DNA of 64,000 nt from Onishia taeanensis (lineage in GTDB: Bacteria; Pseudomonadota; Gammaproteobacteria; Pseudomonadales; Halomonadaceae), in NCBI RefSeq assembly GCF_013349955.1, contig NZ_JABVXC010000001.1:62001-126000 (forward strand), read 5' to 3'. Positions 23,466 through 30,777 of the stretch are shown one piece after another. The notes below the pieces were generated by a model. It worked only from the letters and a program-made list of their open reading frames with translations. It ran no database searches and was not told the origin of the DNA. Each line of letters opens with the position of its first letter. Within the stretch, counting starts at the first letter, position 1. The position numbers were made by a program, and so were the translations under genes.

Positions 23466-23615
23466 GAGATCTATGAAGCTTATCACCTGAACTAAAAACA
23501 CGCCGCTTAAAAAAACAATAAAATAAATGTTTAAAAACCTAAAGTTTACCTAGCTACTTTAGGTTTGTTTTTGCTTTCTAGTAAGAGACTGCTGTTCAAC
23601 AGCACCGTACAAACT

Positions 23616-24632
23616 TCAAGCACTGCCTTCCATTTCTCCAAACTTGGTCTTGCAAACTGATTCACCATGCAGGATTTTCGGCTCTCCTTCATCTAGATTT
23701 ATGGTAAACTCATGCCGGTGCTTTGCTCCAACTTTCCTAGAGAAAAAGTCAAAATATTCACTATCATCGTCAACTTCCAGACCAAAGCCAATTGAAGATA
23801 TATTATTTAGCTCAGCCATTTTAGCCATATTTTTCTTTAGGGAGCCTCTCTCACTCTTCTTATTTAGTTCCTGGGTTGCCGTGTCAAAATAAAAAATAAG
23901 CGCTTTCTCAATTATAGAACCCTCTTCGTCTACTTTTACCTCATCAATCAAAGAGTTGGCAATAGCAAAGTTTATATTATATTTAGAATTCTTCGCAAGA
24001 GATATAATTTTAAAAAGGTTGTAAAAAATAAAGATATCAAATTCTTCAGTAGAGACATTATACAATGTATCAGACAAACCTCTATGCGATCTATTTAATG
24101 GTCTATCCCAAGGGCTGTTAGTATACCCAACATAGTGAATCTCAGTAGCCTCACCCAAATCAATATTGCATTGTGACAAGAGGTCATGAACAGTCATTGA
24201 AACAGTTCCACCACTTGAGTATTCGAAGGTAATCACCCGATCAGTTAATTTAACACCAGGCTTAACCAAGCTCCCTGTTTCTATATCTCTAATAAGCAGC
24301 CTTATCTTTTTTATCTTTCTTTTACGACCAAGCTCCAAATATAAAACCAATTTTTTATCAAACAGAGAATAATATGGATTCTTCCTAGAAAACCTTACTT
24401 TTTTTCTTGCTGCGATATAATATACGAAGCGCTTATCGCATTGCTCCTCTACAATTCTTTTCATTTTCCGCAGCTTTTTGGTAATAGCGTCTTTAACATC
24501 AAACCCATCTATAGGGTTAACTAAAATGTCATACCAAACCATCTCTGATATTATAAGCTCTACATACCAGTTCTTAGATGCGCCTTGGTAGGCAGCGTTA
24601 TTCGCAATATTGTCAAACATCCCTCTTTTCAT
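23616..24632 (-). CDS. Unidentified AT-rich protein
   Basis: A 338-residue protein. Family not recognised with certainty. It is lysine-rich in the first half (KKLRKMKRIVEEQ, RKRKIKKIRLLIRD) and has a central block EIHYVGYTNSPWDRPLNR then SHRGLSDTLYNV. This faintly recalls the VG-x-T...R...H pattern of GIY-YIG nucleases, but that is speculation. AGGAG stands before the ATG. GC content is well below that of the host and of the IncP-type genes. It sits between the replication region and the cassette-like unit, a usual place for cargo. Confidence 0.5.
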   Translation of the reverse strand: MKRGMFDNIANNAAYQGASKNWYVELIISEMVWYDILVNPIDGFDVKDAITKKLRKMKRIVEEQCDKRFVYYIAARKKVRFSRKNPYYSLFDKKLVLYLELGRKRKIKKIRLLIRDIETGSLVKPGVKLTDRVITFEYSSGGTVSMTVHDLLSQCNIDLGEATEIHYVGYTNSPWDRPLNRSHRGLSDTLYNVSTEEFDIFIFYNLFKIISLAKNSKYNINFAIANSLIDEVKVDEEGSIIEKALIFYFDTATQELNKKSERGSLKKNMAKMAELNNISSIGFGLEVDDDSEYFDFFSRKVGAKHRHEFTINLDEGEPKILHGESVCKTKFGEMEGSA

Positions 24633-24727
24633 ATTGACTACTCCTACTTAATTATTTCCATAGCGCCGTGCTCTAGGGCAAACCTAAGCGCAGAGCAAGC
24701 CTGTCTCTATCAGCACATTTTTAGTCA

Positions 24728-25339
24728 TTACCTGCGCCTCGGCAACATGAGTGGATTTCTTACTCGCCAGTTATAACTTGGAAATTCGAACACATACCAT
24801 TCAATTGCGACTTTCGCAAAAGCTCGAAATTCTTCATCATTCCATAAATCAACTATTAGGCCTCTGCTTAGTCTTTTAACTTGTTTGGAGCCTTGATACA
24901 CCCAGCCCAAGTAGGAGTCTAACTTAGGCTGGCTTTTACCCTTGAAGTGTCCATGTGGTATGGATGGATGAAAATCGCGGTCATACTGATGAAAGACCCA
25001 ATCATTTAAACCCTTCTTCCTCGAAAGAAACTGAAAGCAACCATTCTTTCCCCTTCTCAAGCCTGGTTGGATTTCCTCTTCACCAGATTTTTTCAAGCCT
25101 GACACAGATGAATCGCCATCACGCTCATCGTTTTCGAGAGGCCAGACATCTTCGATATCCCACTCTTCGACAAGAAGAATTCTTCTCGCTTTCTCATAGA
25201 CAGGGTCGCTTGGCTCACACATATTTTTTAGTGCCAGCATTCTGTCAAGGTAATGAGTCCAGCTGAGTTTCTCAGCGTGAAAGTAAAATAGAGACAGCTC
25301 AAAATAAAGTTCAGATGCTTCCCTTTCCAGATAAATCAA
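24728..25339 (-). CDS. Unidentified protein at a cassette junction
   Basis: A 203-residue soluble protein. Notable block DRDFHPSIPHGHFKGK then KLDSYLGWVYQ and LIVDLWNDEEFRAFAKVAIEWY; family not recognised. The start is TTG with AAGGAGG at 6 bases. The gene begins 16 bases after the GTTAGCC end of the attC-like site, as the next gene in an integron cassette row would, but no matching attC (with GGCTAAC) was found after it. Low GC. Cargo of unknown role, possibly defence-related because of its neighbours. Confidence 0.5.
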   Translation of the reverse strand: MIYLEREASELYFELSLFYFHAEKLSWTHYLDRMLALKNMCEPSDPVYEKARRILLVEEWDIEDVWPLENDERDGDSSVSGLKKSGEEEIQPGLRRGKNGCFQFLSRKKGLNDWVFHQYDRDFHPSIPHGHFKGKSQPKLDSYLGWVYQGSKQVKRLSRGLIVDLWNDEEFRAFAKVAIEWYVFEFPSYNWRVRNPLMLPRRR

Positions 25340-25354
25340 CAGGAACCTCCTTTT

Positions 25355-25416
25355 GGCTAACGCGGAGCGAAACGGCGGCCCGACAGGGCCGTCCGCTTTA
25401 CGCGCTTTGTTACACC
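25355..25416 (-). repeat. attC-like recombination site
   Basis: Read on the minus strand, it runs from GGTGTAAC to GTTAGCC over 62 bp with an imperfectly self-complementary middle (AAGCGGACGGCCC against GGGCCGCCGTTTCGCT). It starts 9 bases after the stop of the DUF4393 gene. Its left box GGTGTAAC is the exact complement of GTTACACC at 26202-26209 just upstream of that gene. This is the relation expected between the two ends of one integron gene cassette. Confidence 0.62.
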
Positions 25417-26208
25417 TAGGCTGCTTATGAACCCTTGCGCGCAGGCTTGGACGTGTAAACCAACTGCTTTCCGAGCCAAGTTAATCTCCATCTGCCCAAG
25501 CCTGAACGAAGAGAAACAGCGCTTGCTGCGACAAGTGTCGCAAGGAAACCCCCAATGATCGGGAACTCTGTAGGCATTCCAATTTTCTCGGTAAAGTAGT
25601 AAAGGAAGACAACTGACAATCCTAGGCTGGATGCAAAAAAACCTGCGAAAGCATAGTCTTTCTCTAAAATATTCCTGCTTTCTAAAGTTTTTGCCAGGAA
25701 CCTGTCTTCAGAGCGAATTGTTCCCCGAAAGAGTGGAACTGTAGGAGTTCGTGAACGCATTTCTACTAGGAACTTGGCTTCCGAAGGCGACAACGATTTT
25801 AGCGCTTCGATCACTTCGGAAGAACACGACTGCCCCCTAGCCGCTTTTGCGAGTAGATCTCTCCAAATGGAGCTGAGTTCCTCATCCTCCGGATCTACAT
25901 CTTGTACTCCGGACATCCATTCCTCAAAAAATGACAACTGCTTCAAGGAGGGAGAACTCGCAGTCTCTGGCGGTGGCTGATCACTCAGCTGTTCTTTAAC
26001 GGCTTGTACGTGGGCATTGAGATTATTCTCTCTTCTTTCACGTTTCCAATCTTCAATAGAATCTTTGACCAGATCTCTTAACTCGGTGCCAAGGTATTCA
26101 GCGGTTGGCATTATAAGAGCGGATATTGCTGGGGTAAGAGATAGTGATTTAGGTTTGCCCCGCTCTTCTGAACTTACGTCATCAGTCACAAACTACTCCT
26201 TGGTGTAA
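25360..26208 (-). mobile_element. Integron-style gene cassette with the DUF4393 gene
   Basis: One gene with its ribosome site starts right after a G/TTACACC junction and ends in an attC-like site whose outer box pairs perfectly with that junction. The unit is about 0.85 kb. No integron integrase or attI is in the window, so this would be a stray cassette, perhaps followed by a second, truncated one. Confidence 0.55.
25425..26189 (-). CDS. DUF4393 / Abi-alpha-like membrane protein
   Basis: A 254-residue protein. The N-terminus LGTELRDLVKDSIEDWKRER and the block DEELSSIWRDLLAKAARG then EVIEALKSLSPSEAKFLVEM follow the DUF4393 (Abi-alpha) pattern linked to abortive infection. Two hydrophobic segments (about 183-203 and 211-229) anchor it in the membrane near the C-terminus. 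The start is GTG at 26189 with AAGGAG at 7 bases. Its gene is a complete cassette-like unit. Function in phage abortive infection is inferred from the family. Confidence 0.6.
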   Translation of the reverse strand: MTDDVSSEERGKPKSLSLTPAISALIMPTAEYLGTELRDLVKDSIEDWKRERRENNLNAHVQAVKEQLSDQPPPETASSPSLKQLSFFEEWMSGVQDVDPEDEELSSIWRDLLAKAARGQSCSSEVIEALKSLSPSEAKFLVEMRSRTPTVPLFRGTIRSEDRFLAKTLESRNILEKDYAFAGFFASSLGLSVVFLYYFTEKIGMPTEFPIIGGFLATLVAASAVSLRSGLGRWRLTWLGKQLVYTSKPARKGS

Positions 26209-26209
26209 C
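26202..26209 (-). other. Upstream cassette boundary
   Basis: GTTACACC on the minus strand, 12 bases before the GTG start of the DUF4393 gene. It is the complement of the outer box of the attC-like site at 25409-25416. The DNA between here and the integrase stop (26210-26425) shows no convincing gene or second attC. Confidence 0.5.
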
Positions 26210-26425
26210 AGGCATCAGATGGCACGTGCGTTTTTCCACTTGAACGAGCGTGCACGTTCGATGTTTTTATATCGCGACTTCAACCAGCTGATTTTAATGC
26301 GAATTTTTATTGACACTGCTATATAACACCGATAAACAAGCTTGCGGCCTTTACCTGAACTCCCGCTTTGTTTCGAAAGCCGACGCAGTGTTCCTGCTAA
26401 TTCTCTCAAGCTATCATCTAATGCA

Positions 26426-27487
26426 TTAGATATCGCTCAGTCTATCCAGCTTCTCCACCAAATCCTCCGCCCTAAGATGCGTATACCGCCGGAGCATCTG
26501 CATGGATTTGTGGCCGCTGATCGCAGCGACCTCCTGATCGGATAGCCCTGCTTCTACTAATCGACTGACAGCTTCATGTCTTAAGTCATGAAAGCGGAAG
26601 TCATCGAGCCTGGCTTGTTTCTTCGCCTGGTTCCAGAGCTTGGTGTAGGCGTAGGGGCCCCGCTTGCCATCCTTTCCAGGCTCGCCGAAGAACACTAGAT
26701 CGCAGTCGAGTGGGCGCACGGGATTGTCGAGCGCCTGCTTGAACACCTCCGTGGCAGCCTGAGTCAGCGGCACCAGACGAGCTTCGTTGTTCTTGGTGTC
26801 GGTGAGACGCACCACGCGGCGTTTCACGTCGACCTGTGCTCGGGTGAGGGTCAGGATCTCTGAGGAGCGCATGCCCGTCTCTAGGGCAATTCTGGCGATC
26901 CAGGCCAACATGGGATTGCTGTGCTGCCGTAGCACGGCGAACAGGCGCTTCTCTTCGTCGGCGCTCAGGCGCCGGTCGCGCCCTTCTCCAGGGCTGGGTT
27001 TGCGGATGTTTTGGACAGGGTTGTAGGTCAGGCCGAGGCCCCATTCCTGGATGGCCACGGTGTAGAGATGGCCAAGCAAGGCGAGCTCCAAGCGCACGGT
27101 ATTAGCGCTGATCGGTTGGCCACGATGACCAATGCTGTTCAGGCGGGTGTCACGGAAGTTGGCAATCAGCTCCGGCGTCAGGGCCGCGAGAGAGTACTTG
27201 CCCAGGTGCTCAATCAGCGTGTTGGCCTTGTGGCGTTCGCTCTTTTGGGTGCTGGGCTTTTTGGTAGGGGTAACGTCGGCCAGGTAGCGCTTGAGCGCGG
27301 CTTCGAGCGTCATGCGCTCCGAGGCACTGCGCTGGATATAGACGCCACGCACCATTTCATCTTCGGTGCGACGGCTCCAGTCCTGGGCGTCACGTTTGGT
27401 ACGAAAGGTCTTGGCGGTAGTGGGCCAGCCGGTCTTGCGGATGACGGCTTTCCAGCTACCAGAGGGGGTCTTGACGATGGTGGCCAT
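26426..27487 (-). CDS. int: Tyrosine integrase of the element
   Basis: A 353-residue site-specific recombinase. The catalytic set is visible: Arg in LETGMRSSEILTL, Lys in LTDTKNNEARLVPL, HDLRHEA, and GHKSMQMLRRYTHL with the nucleophilic Tyr. The N-terminal part has an arm-binding fold (GSWKAVIRKTGWPTTAKTFRTK) and a SAM-like core-binding domain (about 60-165). The gene starts 98 bp from the tRNA and is transcribed away from it, as in tRNA-targeting islands. Paired repeats (27519-27536) lie between. Confidence 0.95.
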   Translation of the reverse strand: MATIVKTPSGSWKAVIRKTGWPTTAKTFRTKRDAQDWSRRTEDEMVRGVYIQRSASERMTLEAALKRYLADVTPTKKPSTQKSERHKANTLIEHLGKYSLAALTPELIANFRDTRLNSIGHRGQPISANTVRLELALLGHLYTVAIQEWGLGLTYNPVQNIRKPSPGEGRDRRLSADEEKRLFAVLRQHSNPMLAWIARIALETGMRSSEILTLTRAQVDVKRRVVRLTDTKNNEARLVPLTQAATEVFKQALDNPVRPLDCDLVFFGEPGKDGKRGPYAYTKLWNQAKKQARLDDFRFHDLRHEAVSRLVEAGLSDQEVAAISGHKSMQMLRRYTHLRAEDLVEKLDRLSDI

Positions 27488-27518
27488 GAAAGTCTCCAGG
27501 GGGCTGAAGGATCGGCAC

Positions 27519-27536
27519 TGTACCGAAACTGTACCC
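27519..27536 (+). repeat. Paired TGTACC repeats, probable integrase arm-type sites (right)
   Basis: TGTACCG (27519-27525) and TGTACCC (27530-27536) are 11 bp apart, 71 bp inside the right core repeat. Sequence, spacing and orientation mirror the pair at 3461-3478. Confidence 0.5.
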
Positions 27537-27584
27537 TTGGACTATGGGACTCACCATAGAGAAATCGTAAGCTGCTGATTTGAA

Positions 27585-27661
<77 letters not shown>

Positions 27662-27787
27662 TTATCAACGCGGGCGTATGATAGCGAATGCCGAGAGGCA
27701 AGGCCATAGCTACTGGCCTTGCAACGGACCGATCGCTTAGAAGAGGATGCATAGGCCCGACCTCCCCTGGCCACTAGAAGAGACCCT

Positions 27788-28810
27788 ATGTTCCTACTGA
27801 TCGGCTTTGCAGTGCTTTCCATCGGCATTTCCTTCCTCTGCTCGTTGCTCGAGGCGGCGCTGCTCTCGATGACCCCGAGCTACGTGGCCCAGCTACGCGA
27901 GACGAATCCCAAGCTGCACGAGCGACTCAATCGTCTGAAGCGGAACATCGACCAGCCGCTGGCCGCCATCCTCACCCTGAACACCATCGCCCATACGGTG
28001 GGCGCCACCGGTGTCGGCGCCCAGGTCACGGTGGTGTTCGGCGAGGCGTGGCTGGGTATTGCCTCGGCGCTGATGACACTGTTGATCCTGTTCGTCTCCG
28101 AGATCATCCCCAAGACCATCGGCGCCACTTATTGGCGGCAGCTCGCCGGCATGCTGGCCACCACGCTCGACGCGATGATCTGGTGCCTCAAGCCATTCAT
28201 CTGGATGTCCGAGCAGATCACCAAGCGTATCGGCAAGGACGCCGTGGATACCGATATGCGCGGTGAGATCAAGGCACTGGCCCAGATCGGTCAGGAGGAG
28301 AAGGCGCTAGATCCAGATGAGACGCGCGTCATCACCAACATCCTCAACCTGCACGATATCCAGGTGAAGAACGTGATGACGCCGCGCACCGTGTCGGTGA
28401 CGGTGATGCCAGGCATGACGGTAAGAGAGTTCGACGATCAACTCGGCCGCTCGCCCTTCACGCGCTTCCCGGTGATGGATGGTGGCGAGCAGGCACTGGG
28501 CTACATCCACAAGGCCGATACCTACCATGCCGACGACGATGCCGATCTCAAGACGCTGATGCACTCGGTGCAGACCATTCAGGCCGAGGACAACGTAGAG
28601 CAGGTGTTCACCATGATGGTATTGGGCCGTCAGCACCTGTGCGTGGTTTACGACGACCTCGGCACCTGGGTCGGCCTCATCACCCTGGAAGACATCATCG
28701 AAACGATCCTGGGCCAGGACATCGTCGACGAGACCGACAACGTGGCCAACCTACGCAAGTACGCCCGCCAGCGCTGGACCAAGCAGCTCAAGAGGCAGGA
28801 GACGCGCTAA
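27788..28810 (+). CDS. CNNM/CorC-family membrane protein with CBS domains
   Basis: A 340-residue protein. An N-terminal DUF21/CNNM membrane domain (helices about 1-25, 60-80, 85-110 and 120-140; FVSEIIPKTIGATYWRQ is its signature) is followed by a CBS pair (from VKNVMTPRTVSVTV to VGLITLEDIIETILGQDIVDE). Members act in Mg2+/Co2+ efflux; bacterial ones are often named hemolysin-like. There is no C-terminal CorC_HlyC domain, so it is a short form. It converges on the next gene with a 23-bp tail overlap. Confidence 0.88.
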   Translation: MFLLIGFAVLSIGISFLCSLLEAALLSMTPSYVAQLRETNPKLHERLNRLKRNIDQPLAAILTLNTIAHTVGATGVGAQVTVVFGEAWLGIASALMTLLILFVSEIIPKTIGATYWRQLAGMLATTLDAMIWCLKPFIWMSEQITKRIGKDAVDTDMRGEIKALAQIGQEEKALDPDETRVITNILNLHDIQVKNVMTPRTVSVTVMPGMTVREFDDQLGRSPFTRFPVMDGGEQALGYIHKADTYHADDDADLKTLMHSVQTIQAEDNVEQVFTMMVLGRQHLCVVYDDLGTWVGLITLEDIIETILGQDIVDETDNVANLRKYARQRWTKQLKRQETR

Positions 28811-29840
28811 TCTCCAATATCGTGTAGGGCGCTTCGCAGGCGTGGCGCTCGCCTCGCTCGTCGACGCTGCCAAGCTCCAGGTTGCGGTCGTTGTCGTAGG
28901 CGACGAACAGGCGGTCGTGGTCCAGCACGGCCAGGCCTTCGGCCTTGTGCTCGAATTCCAGCGGCCGGCCTTCTGGGTTGGTCACCAGCTCGGGCGCGCG
29001 GCGGGCGCGGAAGTCCTCGAGGCTCATCTGCCACAGGTAGCCGCCGATATGCTCTTCGCCATCCACTTCGTTCTCGAAGCTGGTCAGCAGGTAGAGTCTG
29101 GCGTGGTAGGGGTCGTACTCGAGGCTCGAGAGGCCACACTCGAAGCGCACGCCATCGACGCTATCCGGGTCGAAGGCGTAAAACTCGCGCATCTCGTCGA
29201 GGAACTCGAGGTTGCCGTTCGCGGTGATCTGATAATGGGCGCCAACTACCCGGCTGACATACTCGAAGTCGTCGTGGGCCTGGCCCTGTTCACGCACGCC
29301 GAACAGCAGCAGGCCGTCGCCGCGCTCGCCGGGAATCGCCGCCAGCCCTTCGATCTTGTAGTACGGAAAGCCTATGGCGCCATTGAGCTTGCCGCGCAGT
29401 TCAAGCGAGCCCTCGACGCCGTCGCGGGGGTCGGGGTCGACCACCTGCACGTCGTCGGGCTTACCAAGCGGCCAGATCAGCAGGTGGTTGTAGTCGTTGA
29501 GTGCATTGCTGTCGGCATCCAGGCGATCGAAGCCGGTGGTGGCCAGCACATGGCGGCCGTCGGCACTCAGGGCGAAGTCTTCATACTTCACCGCCTGCTT
29601 GATCAATGGCTGGGTGTAATAGGCAAGCCGAGTATCATCCGGCCCGGCATCGGTCATCGGCAGGGCGAAGCAGGCCGAACGCTCTTCGCCAGGAATCGGC
29701 TTGTCGCTTGCCATCAGCAGCCGTTCGCCATCGAAGGCCACCGCCGAGACTTCGGCATTGACCAGCTCGCCCTTGGCATCGCGCAGGCCGGCGGGGAAAC
29801 AATGAATGGTGCCTTGTTGCAGGATACTGGCTCGGGTCAT
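28788..29840 (-). CDS. Predicted beta-propeller protein (phytase-like/DUF3616-like)
   Basis: A 350-residue protein without an evident signal peptide. Repeated blade-like segments (VSAVAFDGERLLMASDK, YEDFALSADGRHVLATTG, YKIEGLAAIPGERGDGLLLF, AEGLAVLDHDRLFVAYDND) with aspartates and the IEGLA/AEGLA phrases suggest the esterase-like phytase or DUF3616 propeller group. The substrate is unknown. AAGGA precedes the ATG at 7 bases. Confidence 0.55.
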   Translation of the reverse strand: MTRASILQQGTIHCFPAGLRDAKGELVNAEVSAVAFDGERLLMASDKPIPGEERSACFALPMTDAGPDDTRLAYYTQPLIKQAVKYEDFALSADGRHVLATTGFDRLDADSNALNDYNHLLIWPLGKPDDVQVVDPDPRDGVEGSLELRGKLNGAIGFPYYKIEGLAAIPGERGDGLLLFGVREQGQAHDDFEYVSRVVGAHYQITANGNLEFLDEMREFYAFDPDSVDGVRFECGLSSLEYDPYHARLYLLTSFENEVDGEEHIGGYLWQMSLEDFRARRAPELVTNPEGRPLEFEHKAEGLAVLDHDRLFVAYDNDRNLELGSVDERGERHACEAPYTILEISASPAS

Positions 29841-29909
29841 CGCGATGTCCTTCGCAGTGGATTACTCTCAGTACCACCACGCTAACACGCCTGCCGGGAG
29901 ACACCGCCA

Positions 29910-30545
29910 GTGTTCACACCAGCTTCACATTCCCACCGCCGCAGGCCGATGGCGGCCACAAGAGCCCTCTCACTGCTCGCCTCTGTTGTGCTGGTCGCGC
30001 TAACCGCCCTGCCCGCCCAGGCGGCCTGGCAGTTGGACCCTGCCCGCTCGGCCATTGAGGCCACGTTGGTCGAGATCACGCCCTCGGGCCCGGTGCCGCA
30101 TCAGCACCGGGTGCGCGAGCTCTCGGGCAACATCGGTGACGATGGCACCCTGCGCCTGCCGCTGCGCCTGAGCCAGACCGATATCCCGGATCGATTGGGC
30201 GGCCTGCCGGTGTGGCTCCAGGGCATGGCCGATCTGCCGCTGGCCACCCTGGTGACCCGCCTGCCGCCGGAGCGACTGAACAGTCTGGCAGTGGGCGATT
30301 CTCTCACCGAGACCCTGAACTTCCGGGTCGATGCCGAGGGCGTGGCTCAGCAGGAGCCCCTGGCGCTGCGCTTCACCCGCGAGAGCCAATCCCGCATCCG
30401 GATCGCTACCGCCGAGCGGGTGGCGGTGGATGGCCGCAAGCTGATGGCCAACCCCACCCTGCGTACCGTGATCCTGCTGCTCGGTTATGAGCAGATCGGC
30501 GATGAGGTACCGGTCACCCTGGATGCCACCCTGATCGACCGCTGA
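29910..30545 (+). CDS. YceI-like periplasmic protein
   Basis: A 211-residue exported protein. The signal peptide ends LPAQA, and the mature start AWQLDPARSAIEATLVEITPSGP and later LRLPLRLSQTDIPDR recall the YceI lipocalin-like family, which binds isoprenoids or other lipids. The start is GTG at 29910 with GGGAG 9 bases before; ATG at 29949 gives a neater signal peptide and is an alternative. It is divergent from the propeller gene. Confidence 0.6.
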   Translation: MFTPASHSHRRRPMAATRALSLLASVVLVALTALPAQAAWQLDPARSAIEATLVEITPSGPVPHQHRVRELSGNIGDDGTLRLPLRLSQTDIPDRLGGLPVWLQGMADLPLATLVTRLPPERLNSLAVGDSLTETLNFRVDAEGVAQQEPLALRFTRESQSRIRIATAERVAVDGRKLMANPTLRTVILLLGYEQIGDEVPVTLDATLIDR

Positions 30546-30667
30546 GACGCTTTGGCGGCCCTGCCTCTCATCACATATTCCCGGATCCCCGCTGGCACCA
30601 AATCACTTGCTGCGCTGACGTCCCATTCGATCTAGCTGCCGGCCAGGCGGCCATGAGGCGGCATTTG

Positions 30668-30686
30668 TTATTGATAATACAAATAA
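30668..30686. promoter_or_regulatory. Fur-box-like site
   Basis: TTATTGATAATACAAATAA, AT-rich, with the Fur half TGATAAT, 92 bases upstream of a TonB-dependent receptor. The rest of the gap 30546-30777 shows no gene. Confidence 0.55.
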
Positions 30687-30777
30687 GAAGGATTATTGTT
30701 CGCAAAAAAGACTGTGGCCACACAGCATGAGGCCCACTCAGAGGCCAAACAGGATCGAACAAGGAACCTCTCTCGCC

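Noticed and set aside
24633..24727. Second attC after the 203-residue gene
   Set aside because: The expected box GGCTAAC on the minus strand is absent here and further left; no palindrome of attC type was found.
26215..26409. Minus-strand frame of 64 codons between integrase and cassette
   Set aside because: Basic low-complexity product, no good ribosome site and no known pattern.
27698..27722. Inverted repeat GCAAGGCCA...TGGCCTTGC as a terminator
   Set aside because: It lies upstream of both the tRNA and the CNNM gene (divergent), with no T run, so there is nothing for it to terminate.
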